Source: JALENY01 sp036310185
GTDB lineage: Bacteria > Bacillota > Clostridia > Lachnospirales > Lachnospiraceae
Assembly: GCA_036310185.1 (NCBI GenBank)
Contig: JAXJSH010000148.1
Coordinates: forward strand, 1-57,817
Direction of reading: 5' to 3'
Length of the DNA stretch: 57,817 nucleotides
Shown: positions 33,565 to 42,160 of the stretch, piece after piece
How positions within the stretch are numbered: position 1 is the stretch's first letter
Layout of the letters: every line of letters begins with the position of its first letter
Translations under genes and position numbers: made by a program
Notes under the pieces: model-generated
The model's input: the letters and a program-made list of their open reading frames with translations, nothing else
The model's database searches: none
What the model was told of the DNA's origin: nothing

Positions 33565-34641
33565 ATGAAAGCGTTTCTAATTTTAGAAGATGGTACGGTT
33601 TTTGAAGGAAGCAGCATTGGATCTACACGAGAAGTAATCAGTGAAATCGTATTTAACACATCAATGACCGGATATTTGGAAGTGCTGACAGACCCCTCGT
33701 ATGCGGGACAGGCTGTCTGTATGACATATCCGTTAATTGGTAATTACGGTATTTGCTATGAGGATCAGGAATCATTAAAACCCTGGCCTGATGGTTATAT
33801 TGTTCGCGAATTATCCAGACTTCCCAGTAACTTCCGTTCGGAGGATACGATTCAGCATTTCTTAGAAGTTCATGACATTCCTGGCATTGCAGGAATTGAT
33901 ACCCGTGCGTTGACACAGATTCTCCGTGAAAAAGGTACAATGAATGGTATGATTACCACGAACGAAAATTATAATATAGAGGAGATTTTGCCGAAGCTGA
34001 AGGCTTATAAAACCGGAAAAGTGGTTGAAAAAGTAACCTGCAGTGAAAAGTATGTACTTCCGGGGGATGGGCCGAAAGTTGCACTTATGGATTTTGGTGC
34101 AAAACGCAATATCGCCAGGTCTCTGAATGAGAGAGGCTGCCAGGTGACGGTTTACCCGGCACAGACAACCGCAGAGGAGATTCTTGGGGATGATCCGGAT
34201 GGAATCATGCTGTCCAACGGCCCTGGAGATCCAAAGGAATGTACGGAGATCATCAAAGAAATCAAAAAACTGTACGATTCCGACACACCGATTTTTGCAA
34301 TCTGTCTGGGACATCAGCTGATGGCTCTGGCAACCGGCGCAGACACACATAAGATGAAATACGGTCATCGCGGCGGCAACCATCCGGTAAAAGACCTGAT
34401 GGGCAACAAACGGGTATACATTTCTTCCCAGAACCATGGATATGTGGTGGATATGGATAAACTTGACCCGAATGTGGCGGTACCTGCATTTGTAAATGTA
34501 AATGACGGTACAAACGAAGGTTTAAGCTATGTAGGCAAAAACATTTTTACGGTACAGTTCCACCCGGAAGCGTGTCCGGGACCGCAGGACTCCAGTTACT
34601 TATTTGACCGCTTTATGGACATGATGGGAGGGAATAAATAA
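33565..34641 (+). CDS. carA: Carbamoyl-phosphate synthase small (glutaminase) subunit
   Basis: Releases ammonia from glutamine for the CarB synthase, feeding pyrimidine and arginine synthesis. 358 residues, the normal length. The N-terminal CPSase small domain has FNTSMTGYLEVLTDPSYAGQ and PGIAGIDTRALT; the class I amidotransferase domain has NGPGDP, FAICLGHQ with the nucleophile Cys, and QFHPEACPGP with the His-Glu pair. Stop TAA overlaps the carB start by one base (TAATG), showing translational coupling. Confidence 0.97.
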   Translation: MKAFLILEDGTVFEGSSIGSTREVISEIVFNTSMTGYLEVLTDPSYAGQAVCMTYPLIGNYGICYEDQESLKPWPDGYIVRELSRLPSNFRSEDTIQHFLEVHDIPGIAGIDTRALTQILREKGTMNGMITTNENYNIEEILPKLKAYKTGKVVEKVTCSEKYVLPGDGPKVALMDFGAKRNIARSLNERGCQVTVYPAQTTAEEILGDDPDGIMLSNGPGDPKECTEIIKEIKKLYDSDTPIFAICLGHQLMALATGADTHKMKYGHRGGNHPVKDLMGNKRVYISSQNHGYVVDMDKLDPNVAVPAFVNVNDGTNEGLSYVGKNIFTVQFHPEACPGPQDSSYLFDRFMDMMGGNK

Positions 34642-37600
34642 TGCCAAAGAATCCGGATATTAAAAAAGTTTTAGTGATCGGTTCAGGACCGATTGTTATT
34701 GGACAGGCAGCAGAGTTTGACTACGCCGGAACACAGGCATGCCGTTCTCTGAAAGAAGAGGGAATCGAAGTTGTTCTGCTCAACTCCAATCCGGCAACGA
34801 TCATGACGGATAAGGATATTGCAGATAAAGTATACATTGAACCGCTTACAGTAGAAGTGGTGGAACAGCTGATCATGAAAGAAAAACCGGACAGTGTGCT
34901 GCCGACTCTTGGCGGTCAGGCAGGACTGAATCTGGCTATGGAACTGGAAGACAGAGGTTTCTTAAAAGAGCATAACGTTCGTCTGATCGGTACTACTTCT
35001 GAGACAATTAAAAAAGCAGAGGACCGTCTTGAATTCAAAAAGACCATGGAAAAGATCGGGGAGCCGATTGCGGCATCTCTGGTCGTTGAAAATGTGGAAG
35101 ACGGTATTGCGTTTACCAATACCATCGGTTATCCGGTTGTGCTTCGTCCGGCTTATACCCTGGGCGGAAGCGGCGGCGGTATCGCTCATAACGAGGAAGA
35201 ACTGGTGGAGATTCTGCAGAATGGTCTGCGTCTCTCCCGTGTAGGACAGGTTCTGGTGGAGAGATGTATCGCCGGATGGAAAGAAATCGAGTATGAAGTA
35301 ATGCGTGATTCCAACGGAAACTGCATCACTGTATGTAACATGGAAAACATCGACCCGGTTGGTGTGCATACCGGAGACAGTATCGTAGTTGCGCCTTCAC
35401 AGACCCTGGGAGATAAGGAATATCAGATGCTGCGTACGTCTGCGCTGAATATTATCAGTGAGCTGAACATTACCGGTGGATGTAACGTACAGTATGCTCT
35501 TCATCCGGAAAGTTTTGAATACTGTGTTATCGAAGTAAACCCGCGTGTCAGCCGTTCTTCTGCGCTGGCTTCCAAAGCGACCGGTTATCCGATTGCAAAA
35601 GTTTCTGCAAAGATCGCTCTGGGCTATACACTGGATGAAATCCCGAACGCTATTACAAAGAAGACATTTGCAAGTTTCGAACCGATGCTGGATTACTGTG
35701 TTGTTAAAATGCCGCGTCTTCCCTTTGATAAATTTATCAGTGCAAAACGTACGCTGACCACACAGATGAAAGCAACCGGTGAAGTTATGAGTATCTGTAC
35801 CAACTTCGAAGGTGCGCTGATGAAAGCGATCCGCTCTCTGGAACAGCATGTGGACAGCCTGATGTCTTATGACTTTTCACATCTGGACCGTGAAGAACTG
35901 TTGGAAGAGCTGAACATCGTGGATGATATGCGTCTGTGGCGTATTGCGGAAGCCATCCGCCAGGGCATTTCCTATGAAGAAATTCATGATATCACCAGGA
36001 TTGACATATGGTTTATTGATAAGATTGCCATTCTGGTTGAGATGGAACAGGCGCTGAAGACACAGGAACTGACCGCTGACCTGCTGAAAGAGGCAAAACG
36101 TCTTGAGTTCCCGGATTACATCATAGCAAACCTGGCTGGAAAGACCGAAGAAGAAGTAAAGAAAATGCGTCTGGATGCCGGTATCGTAGCTGCTTACAAA
36201 ATGGTAGATACCTGTGCAGCTGAATTCGAAGCATACACGCCGTATTATTATTCTGTTTACGGCGGGGTGAATGAGGCGAAGGCAGCCAGTGACCGCAAGA
36301 AAGTTCTGGTGCTTGGTTCCGGTCCGATCCGTATTGGACAGGGTATCGAGTTTGACTTCTGTTCCGTACATTGTACCTGGGCATTTGCAAAAGAGGGTTA
36401 TGAGACGATCATTATCAACAACAACCCGGAAACTGTAAGTACCGACTTCGATATTGCGGATAAGCTGTATTTTGAGCCGCTGACTCCGGAAGATGTGGAA
36501 AACATTGTAAACATTGAAAAACCGGATGGTGCAGTTGTTCAGTTCGGCGGTCAGACTGCCATCAAACTGACAGAAGCACTGATCAAAATGGGTGTAAAGA
36601 TTCTGGGAACTTCCGCGGAAAACGTGGACGCGGCAGAAGACCGTGAACTTTTCGACGGCATTCTGGAACAGTGCGGTATCCCGAGACCGAAGGGAGATAC
36701 GGTATACACCGCAGAAGAGGCAAAAGAAGTTGCAAACCGCCTTGGCTATCCGGTTCTGGTTCGTCCGTCCTACGTACTTGGCGGACAGGGAATGCAGATC
36801 GCCATTAACGATGAAGATGTAGAGGAATACATCGGCATCATCAACCGTATTGCACAGGATCATCCGATTCTGGTAGATAAATATCTGGTTGGCAAAGAAA
36901 TTGAGGTCGATGCCGTATGTGACGGTGAAGATATTCTGATTCCTGGTATTATGGAGCATATTGAGCGTGCCGGTATCCATTCCGGTGACAGTATCTCCGT
37001 ATATCCGGCTCAGACCATCAGCCGGAAAGCAAAAGATACCATCGCCGATTATACCGAGAAACTGGCCCGTGCGCTTCACGTAATCGGTATGATCAACATT
37101 CAGTTTATCGTGTGCCAGGATGAGGTATATGTGATCGAGGTAAATCCACGTTCCAGCCGTACCGTTCCGTATATCAGCAAGGTGACCGGCATTCCGATCG
37201 TCCCGCTGGCAACGAAGGTTATTCTGGGACATAAGATCAAAGATCTGGGCTACACACCGGGTCTGCAGCCGGAGGCAAAACATTTTGCCATCAAGATGCC
37301 GGTATTCTCCTTCGAGAAGATCCGCGGTGCAGACATCAGCCTTGGACCGGAGATGAAATCTACAGGAGAGTGTCTTGGTGTGGCGGAAACGTTCAATGAG
37401 GCCCTGTACAAAGCGTTCCTTGGTGCCGGTATTAATCTGCCGAAACACAAAAATATGATTATTACCGTAAAAGACGAAGATAAAGCGGAAGTCGTGGACA
37501 TTGCCAGAAGATTTTCCAATATCGGATATCGTATTTTTGCAACAAGAAGCACTGCCAAATATCTGAATGAACATGGGGTAAAAGCAGTTCGTACCAACAA

Positions 37601-37838
37601 GATCGAACAGCCGTCACCGAACCTGATGGATCTGATTCTGGGTCATGAGATTGATCTTGTTATCGATACACCTTCCCAGGGTGTTGAACATGCAAAAGAT
37701 GGTTTTGTAATCCGCAGAAATGCCATTGAGACAGGTGTTAATGTGCTGACAGCTCTTGATACGGCAAAAGCGCTGATCACCAGTCTGGAAGATACGGATC
37801 TTCATAACCTGACTTTGATTGATATTGCAACCATTTAA
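34641..37838 (+). CDS. carB: Carbamoyl-phosphate synthase large subunit
   Basis: 1065 residues, full length. Makes carbamoyl phosphate from bicarbonate, ammonia and 2 ATP. Two homologous halves, each with a pre-ATP-grasp GSGPI(V/R)IGQ motif (residues ~13 and ~560) and an ATP-grasp domain (LRPAYTLGGSGGG; VRPSYVLGGQGMQ), separated by an oligomerisation domain, and ending in the allosteric MGS-like domain (~930-1065, IDTPSQGVEHAKDG). Coupled to carA. Followed 9 bp later by uppP. Confidence 0.97.
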   Translation: MPKNPDIKKVLVIGSGPIVIGQAAEFDYAGTQACRSLKEEGIEVVLLNSNPATIMTDKDIADKVYIEPLTVEVVEQLIMKEKPDSVLPTLGGQAGLNLAMELEDRGFLKEHNVRLIGTTSETIKKAEDRLEFKKTMEKIGEPIAASLVVENVEDGIAFTNTIGYPVVLRPAYTLGGSGGGIAHNEEELVEILQNGLRLSRVGQVLVERCIAGWKEIEYEVMRDSNGNCITVCNMENIDPVGVHTGDSIVVAPSQTLGDKEYQMLRTSALNIISELNITGGCNVQYALHPESFEYCVIEVNPRVSRSSALASKATGYPIAKVSAKIALGYTLDEIPNAITKKTFASFEPMLDYCVVKMPRLPFDKFISAKRTLTTQMKATGEVMSICTNFEGALMKAIRSLEQHVDSLMSYDFSHLDREELLEELNIVDDMRLWRIAEAIRQGISYEEIHDITRIDIWFIDKIAILVEMEQALKTQELTADLLKEAKRLEFPDYIIANLAGKTEEEVKKMRLDAGIVAAYKMVDTCAAEFEAYTPYYYSVYGGVNEAKAASDRKKVLVLGSGPIRIGQGIEFDFCSVHCTWAFAKEGYETIIINNNPETVSTDFDIADKLYFEPLTPEDVENIVNIEKPDGAVVQFGGQTAIKLTEALIKMGVKILGTSAENVDAAEDRELFDGILEQCGIPRPKGDTVYTAEEAKEVANRLGYPVLVRPSYVLGGQGMQIAINDEDVEEYIGIINRIAQDHPILVDKYLVGKEIEVDAVCDGEDILIPGIMEHIERAGIHSGDSISVYPAQTISRKAKDTIADYTEKLARALHVIGMINIQFIVCQDEVYVIEVNPRSSRTVPYISKVTGIPIVPLATKVILGHKIKDLGYTPGLQPEAKHFAIKMPVFSFEKIRGADISLGPEMKSTGECLGVAETFNEALYKAFLGAGINLPKHKNMIITVKDEDKAEVVDIARRFSNIGYRIFATRSTAKYLNEHGVKAVRTNKIEQPSPNLMDLILGHEIDLVIDTPSQGVEHAKDGFVIRRNAIETGVNVLTALDTAKALITSLEDTDLHNLTLIDIATI

Positions 37839-37847
37839 GGAGAGAGT

Positions 37848-38696
37848 ATGTTAGAATTTTTAAAGGTAATTCTGATTGGTATTGTTGAGGGCATCACGGA
37901 GTGGCTGCCCATCAGCAGCACCGGTCATATGATTTTGGTGGATGAGTTTATCAAATTGAATGTATCCCAGGAATTCTGGAATATGTTCAAGTATGTCATT
38001 CAGCTGGGTGCCATCATGGCAGTGGTTGTCCTGTACTGGAATAAAATCTGGCCGTTCAAAAATGATAAGAATCAGACGGGGATTGTGGCACGCTATGTAA
38101 AGATGGACAAAATCACGCTGTGGCTGAAAATCGCGGTATCATGTCTGCCGGCGATTATCATAGGCCTGCCGCTGGATGATATTATAGAAGAAAAACTGTC
38201 CAATTATGTAGTTGTGGCTCTGATGCTGATCTTGTACGGTGTATTGTTTATTGTGATTGAAAATTATAATAAGCGCAGAAAGCCGAAGGTGAGCAGACTG
38301 GAGGATATTACCTGGTCCATGGCGGCCGGTATCGGAATCTTCCAGCTGTTGGCCATGATTCCGGGTACTTCCCGTTCCGGAGCGACGATCATCGGCGGAA
38401 TACTTATTGGTCTGTCCAGAAAAATTGCGGCTGAGTACACCTTTTTCCTGGCTATCCCGGTTATGTTCGGTGTCAGCTTTATTAAGATTTTGAAATTCGG
38501 TTTAAACTTTACCGCTTACGAGGCAGCAATTTTGATTGTAGGTATGGTGGTTGCATTTGTGGTTTCCATCCTGGCGATCAAGTTCCTGATGGGCTACATC
38601 AAAAAGCATGATTTCAAAGTATTTGGATGGTATCGAATCGTCCTTGGTATTATTGTTTTGATTTATTTTGCATGCAAGAGTATATTCTTCGCATAG
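37848..38696 (+). CDS. uppP: Undecaprenyl-diphosphate phosphatase (BacA/UppP)
   Basis: 282 residues, about eight membrane helices. Removes a phosphate from undecaprenyl pyrophosphate to regenerate the carrier used for peptidoglycan and for the wall polymer built by the cluster at 6671-24217. Active-site motifs EWLPISSTGH (~20) and PGTSRSGATIIGG (~175) are intact. AAGGAGAG before ATG 37848; 9 bp after carB and 34 bp before arcC, so co-transcription with carbamoyl-phosphate genes is likely though functionally unexpected. Overexpression of this family is known to give bacitracin resistance. Confidence 0.95.
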   Translation: MLEFLKVILIGIVEGITEWLPISSTGHMILVDEFIKLNVSQEFWNMFKYVIQLGAIMAVVVLYWNKIWPFKNDKNQTGIVARYVKMDKITLWLKIAVSCLPAIIIGLPLDDIIEEKLSNYVVVALMLILYGVLFIVIENYNKRRKPKVSRLEDITWSMAAGIGIFQLLAMIPGTSRSGATIIGGILIGLSRKIAAEYTFFLAIPVMFGVSFIKILKFGLNFTAYEAAILIVGMVVAFVVSILAIKFLMGYIKKHDFKVFGWYRIVLGIIVLIYFACKSIFFA

Positions 38697-38730
38697 CGTG
38701 AGCCTTTAGAAAAAGAAAAGAGGTAGACGG

Positions 38731-39660
38731 ATGGAGAAAAAAAGAGTTGTAGTAGCGCTGGGGCACAGAGCCCTGGGTAATACTTTACCGGAACAGAAAA
38801 AAGCTGTGAAAGAAGCAGCAAAAGCTATTGCGGATCTGGTGGAGGCGGGTGCTGATGTTGCCATTACGCACAGCAATGCACCGCAGGTTGGTATGATTCA
38901 CACCGCCATGAATGAATTCGGAAAAGTTCATCAGGATTACACAACAGCACCTATGTCAGTTTGTTCTGCCATGAGTCAGGGTTATATCGGATATGACCTT
39001 CAGAATGCGATCCGTGCCGAATTGATCACCAGAGGCATATACAAACCGGTTGTCACACTGCTGACGCAGGTAAAGGTAGATCCTTATGACGATGCATTTT
39101 ATGAGCCGATCAAAGTAATCGGCCGTTATATGACAAAGGAAGAAGCGGATCAGGAAGAGAAGAAAGGCAATTTTGTAGTGGAGACGGAAAATGGCTACCG
39201 CCGTATTGTTGCTGCTCCGAAGCCGGTGGAAATCATTGAGATGGATTCCATCAGATCCCTTTTTGATGCGGGTCATGTGGTCATCGCCTGCGGCGGAGGC
39301 GGAATTCCGGTTCTGGAACAGGGCGTGGACCTTCGCGGTGCCAGTGCGGTTATTGAAAAAGACCTGATCAGCAGTCTGATGGCTCAGAAACTTAATGCAG
39401 ATGTGCTGATGATTCTTACCAGTGTAGACCAGGTTTCTTTAAATTATAAATCCGCCAACGAAAAAATGATTGGTGCGATCACGGTGGATGAGGCAAAACA
39501 GTACATGAAAGAAGACCACTTCGAACAGGGCTCCATGCTGCCCAAGTTTGAAGCGGCAGTGAACTTTCTGGAGAGCGGTGAAGACAGAATGGCAGTTATT
39601 ACTTCTATTCCGAGAGCGAAAGCTGGTTATCTGGAAAAGAGCGGAACGATCATTAAATAA
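38731..39660 (+). CDS. arcC: Carbamate kinase
   Basis: 309 residues, typical. Interconverts carbamoyl phosphate + ADP and carbamate + ATP; usually the ATP-making last step of arginine or agmatine/purine-derived carbamoyl-phosphate catabolism. The amino-acid-kinase fold is clear: ITHSNAPQVG, IACGGGGIPV, EKDLISSLMAQ, LMILTSVDQV. The N-terminal motif, normally ALGGNAL, reads ALGHRALG, a variant. AGAGG before ATG 38731. Location in the carAB-uppP unit, rather than beside arcA/arcB, is notable. A terminator follows. Confidence 0.92.
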   Translation: MEKKRVVVALGHRALGNTLPEQKKAVKEAAKAIADLVEAGADVAITHSNAPQVGMIHTAMNEFGKVHQDYTTAPMSVCSAMSQGYIGYDLQNAIRAELITRGIYKPVVTLLTQVKVDPYDDAFYEPIKVIGRYMTKEEADQEEKKGNFVVETENGYRRIVAAPKPVEIIEMDSIRSLFDAGHVVIACGGGGIPVLEQGVDLRGASAVIEKDLISSLMAQKLNADVLMILTSVDQVSLNYKSANEKMIGAITVDEAKQYMKEDHFEQGSMLPKFEAAVNFLESGEDRMAVITSIPRAKAGYLEKSGTIIK

Positions 39661-39673
39661 GCAGAATTAAGAA

Positions 39674-39713
39674 AAAGACCGATTACTTGAAATCAAGTAA
39701 CCGGCCTTTTTTT
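39674..39713 (+). terminator. Intrinsic terminator after arcC
   Basis: TTACTTG pairs with CAAGTAA around a 4-nt loop, extended outward by CCG/CGG and A/T pairs with mismatches, then T7. Likely bidirectional, also serving the converging lipoprotein gene. Confidence 0.85.
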
Positions 39714-39743
39714 AATACGTATTCCCTTCATTGTACAGAAGAA

Positions 39744-40202
39744 TTATTCCTGAACGGTCCAACCCTGTGATTCAAGAGATTCTACTGTTTTTTTCAGAGA
39801 GATTTTCTGTCCGCTGCCTTCCAGTGGAAGCATACCAGCGTCAGATAATTCTTCCAGAGCGTCTGCGTTAGATGCATCAATGGTGATAATTTCTTTCAGT
39901 TCGTCGCCATCGCGGGTAACTTCATATGTAACACCCTCGATTTCTTCGTAAACCGGAGATACCTCTTCGATCATTTCTTCCATCTGAAGAATCTGATCTT
40001 CGGTATACTGAGAGCAGTCAATAACGCTTGTCTGAGTGATGGTGTGGATCACATCGCCTTTTGCGTCCATTTTGTACTCCATAACAACACCAGACTGTTC
40101 GTAAACCAGAACTTTGGACTGCTCTTTTGCGCCACAGCCAGCCATGGCAAGAAGCATGAGACCTGTTAAAACAAGGCTAAGCATTCTTTTCATACGTTTC
40201 AT
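39744..40202 (-). CDS. DUF1307-like (YehR-type) lipoprotein
   Basis: 152 residues from ATG at 40202, 9 nt after AGGAGG on the - strand. A lipoprotein signal peptide ends in the lipobox LAMAGC (Cys ~23). The mature part is acidic, with EYKMDAKGDVIHTI and ITIDASNADALEELS, matching small DUF1307/YehR lipoproteins, whose function is unknown. It would be processed by signal peptidase II such as the LspA-like protein at 28464. Converges with arcC across a shared terminator. Upstream on its own strand lies an AT-rich region with TATAAT-like sequence at ~40240. Confidence 0.85.
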   Translation of the reverse strand: MKRMKRMLSLVLTGLMLLAMAGCGAKEQSKVLVYEQSGVVMEYKMDAKGDVIHTITQTSVIDCSQYTEDQILQMEEMIEEVSPVYEEIEGVTYEVTRDGDELKEIITIDASNADALEELSDAGMLPLEGSGQKISLKKTVESLESQGWTVQE

Positions 40203-40338
40203 TCTTATCTTCCTCCTAATATAAAGTTTTCATTTTTATTATATAAACAAAATGGAAAAATTGCCAGAAGGATATAAAAGAAATTAAAAAAACAATATGA
40301 AAATAGAAAAATCAACATGGAAAAGGGATAAAAAAGGA

Positions 40339-40378
40339 AAAGAAGCCCGTGTTGGAGTCCGGACTTCTTTTTCTTTTT
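40339..40378. terminator. Orphan terminator-like hairpin in long intergenic gap
   Basis: AAGAAG pairs with CTTCTT, then CCG with CGG after one mismatch; a T-rich run follows on the + strand and the complementary A-rich run precedes it, so it could work in either direction. No gene reads into it from the left on the + strand (arcC has its own terminator). Together with the promoters listed, it occupies the 500-bp gap 40203-40702, in which I see no protein gene. Confidence 0.6.
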
Positions 40379-40541
40379 ATTTTTCTATGAGGGGGGAGAT
40401 AGTGAGTGGTTATTTCCTCTATCCACTTAATACTATAATGTACAAATGTGATTAGAATATGTCTATTCTCCAAAAAAAGAGGGAAAAATCTAAAAAAAGA
40501 ATAAAGCGTTTCTTTAAATAGGATAAATCAGGACCGAATGG

Positions 40542-40570
40542 TTGCATTTGGGAAAACAGATTGTTATACA
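40542..40570 (+). promoter_or_regulatory. Promoter candidate 1 for murE operon
   Basis: TTGCAT (40542-40547), 17-bp spacer, TATACA (40565-40570). Confidence 0.5.
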
Positions 40571-40616
40571 TAAAGAGGTATGTTTTTTTCGGAATGCGGG
40601 ATGAAACATACAAAAG

Positions 40617-40645
40617 TTGAAAAAGCCAGAATATTATGGTATTCT
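40617..40645 (+). promoter_or_regulatory. Promoter candidate 2 for murE operon
   Basis: TTGAAA (40617-40622), 17-bp spacer, TATTCT (40640-40645), 57 bp before ATG 40703. Confidence 0.5.
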
Positions 40646-40702
40646 ATAGGGTGATTTATAATGTCTATAGTTAATTTGTGATAAGTGAAAGAAGGGGTTT
40701 TT

Positions 40703-42160
40703 ATGAGACTGACAGCTTTATTAGAACGAGTTAATTACAAATGCATCCAGGGAAATGTGGATTGTGAAGTGAAAGATGTGATCTACGATTCCAGAAAAGT
40801 AAGCGAAGGTTCTCTTTTTATCTGTATTCGCGGAGCGGTCGTGGATGGACATACTTTTGCACAGGATGTGGCAGAAAAAGGTGCATCTGTTATTGTGGCG
40901 GAAGAACCGGTGGAAGTTCCGGAACAGGTAACGGTGATTCTGGTGGAAGATACCCGTTATGCCATGGCTCTGATCTCAGCGGCTTATTTCGGATATCCGG
41001 CAGAAAAACTGAAAGTGATCGGTATCACCGGAACAAAGGGAAAGACCACGACCACATACATGGTAAAATCCATTCTGGAAAATGCAGGATATAAAGTAGG
41101 TCTGATTGGAACGATTGAGGCGATCATCGGCGATAAAGTGATTCCGGCAGCCAATACCACTCCCGAATCTTACATTATTCAGCAGTATTTTGCAGAGATG
41201 GTGGAGGCAGGCTGTGACTGCGTTGTGATGGAGGTATCCTCCCAGGGGCTGATGCTGCATCGTACAGCTGGTTTTCTGTTTGAACTTGGTATTTTTACAA
41301 ACATTGAACCGGATCATATCGGACCGGCAGAACACGACAGCTTTGAGGATTATATGCACTGCAAGGGACTGCTTTTCAAACAGTGTAAAGTGGGTATTGT
41401 AAATGCGGATGCGGATCATCTTGAGGAAGTGCTGAAAGGGCACACCTGTAAAATTGAGACATTCGGTATTGACAAAGAGGCAGATTTGAGAGCGGCCAAT
41501 GTGGAGCTGGTGTCACGGCCGGGCTATCTGGGTATCGCATATGATGTGACCGGACTTTTGAATTTCCATGTGGAAATTGACTGCCCGGGCAAGTTCAGTA
41601 TTTATAATTCGCTGACCGCCATTGCCATCTGCCGTCATTTTCATGTGTCGGAAGAAAATATTGTGAAAGCGCTGGCAGGAGCAAAGGTAAAGGGCCGTAT
41701 TGAGATGGTAAAAGTGTCGGACGATTTTACGCTTATGATCGATTACGCCCATAATGCGATGGCACTGGAAAGTCTTTTGACCACATTGAGAGAATACAAT
41801 CCGCACCGTCTGGTATGTCTCTTTGGCTGCGGCGGAAACCGTTCGAAGCTGCGCCGTTATGAGATGGGTGAAGTATCTGGAAAACTGGCGGATCTGACCA
41901 TTATTACCTCAGACAATCCGCGATATGAAGAACCACAGGATATTATCGATGATATCAAGGTTGGCATCGGCAGAACCGATGGAAAATATGTGGAGATCAT
42001 TGACCGCAAAGAAGCCATAGCCTACGCAATTCAGCATGGTGAGCCGGGAGATATTGTGATCCTGGCGGGAAAAGGTCATGAAGATTATCAGGAAATCAAA
42101 GGAAAGAAGTACCCCATGGATGAGCGTGATCTGATCCGGGACATTTTAGCAGGAGTATAA
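40703..42160 (+). CDS. murE: UDP-MurNAc-tripeptide synthetase, meso-DAP type
   Basis: 485 residues from ATG 40703, 5 nt after GAAGGGG; a GTG at 40685 precedes that site. Adds the third residue to the peptidoglycan stem peptide, in the cytosol. Three Mur-ligase domains: ATP loop GITGTKGKTTTTYM (~111), NTTPES substrate motif, EVSSQGLMLHR, then the C-terminal DNPRYEEP. The DNPR motif marks meso-diaminopimelate ligases, against DxxR-type lysine enzymes, so the wall is probably DAP-type. Stop abuts the priA start. Head of a long unit that runs to thiN. Confidence 0.95.
   Translation: MRLTALLERVNYKCIQGNVDCEVKDVIYDSRKVSEGSLFICIRGAVVDGHTFAQDVAEKGASVIVAEEPVEVPEQVTVILVEDTRYAMALISAAYFGYPAEKLKVIGITGTKGKTTTTYMVKSILENAGYKVGLIGTIEAIIGDKVIPAANTTPESYIIQQYFAEMVEAGCDCVVMEVSSQGLMLHRTAGFLFELGIFTNIEPDHIGPAEHDSFEDYMHCKGLLFKQCKVGIVNADADHLEEVLKGHTCKIETFGIDKEADLRAANVELVSRPGYLGIAYDVTGLLNFHVEIDCPGKFSIYNSLTAIAICRHFHVSEENIVKALAGAKVKGRIEMVKVSDDFTLMIDYAHNAMALESLLTTLREYNPHRLVCLFGCGGNRSKLRRYEMGEVSGKLADLTIITSDNPRYEEPQDIIDDIKVGIGRTDGKYVEIIDRKEAIAYAIQHGEPGDIVILAGKGHEDYQEIKGKKYPMDERDLIRDILAGV

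Noticed and set aside
35877..37574. 565-codon open frame on the - strand
   Set aside because: Lies wholly antisense to carB, has no ribosome site and an implausible Cys/His/Ile-rich composition; a shadow of carB codon use.
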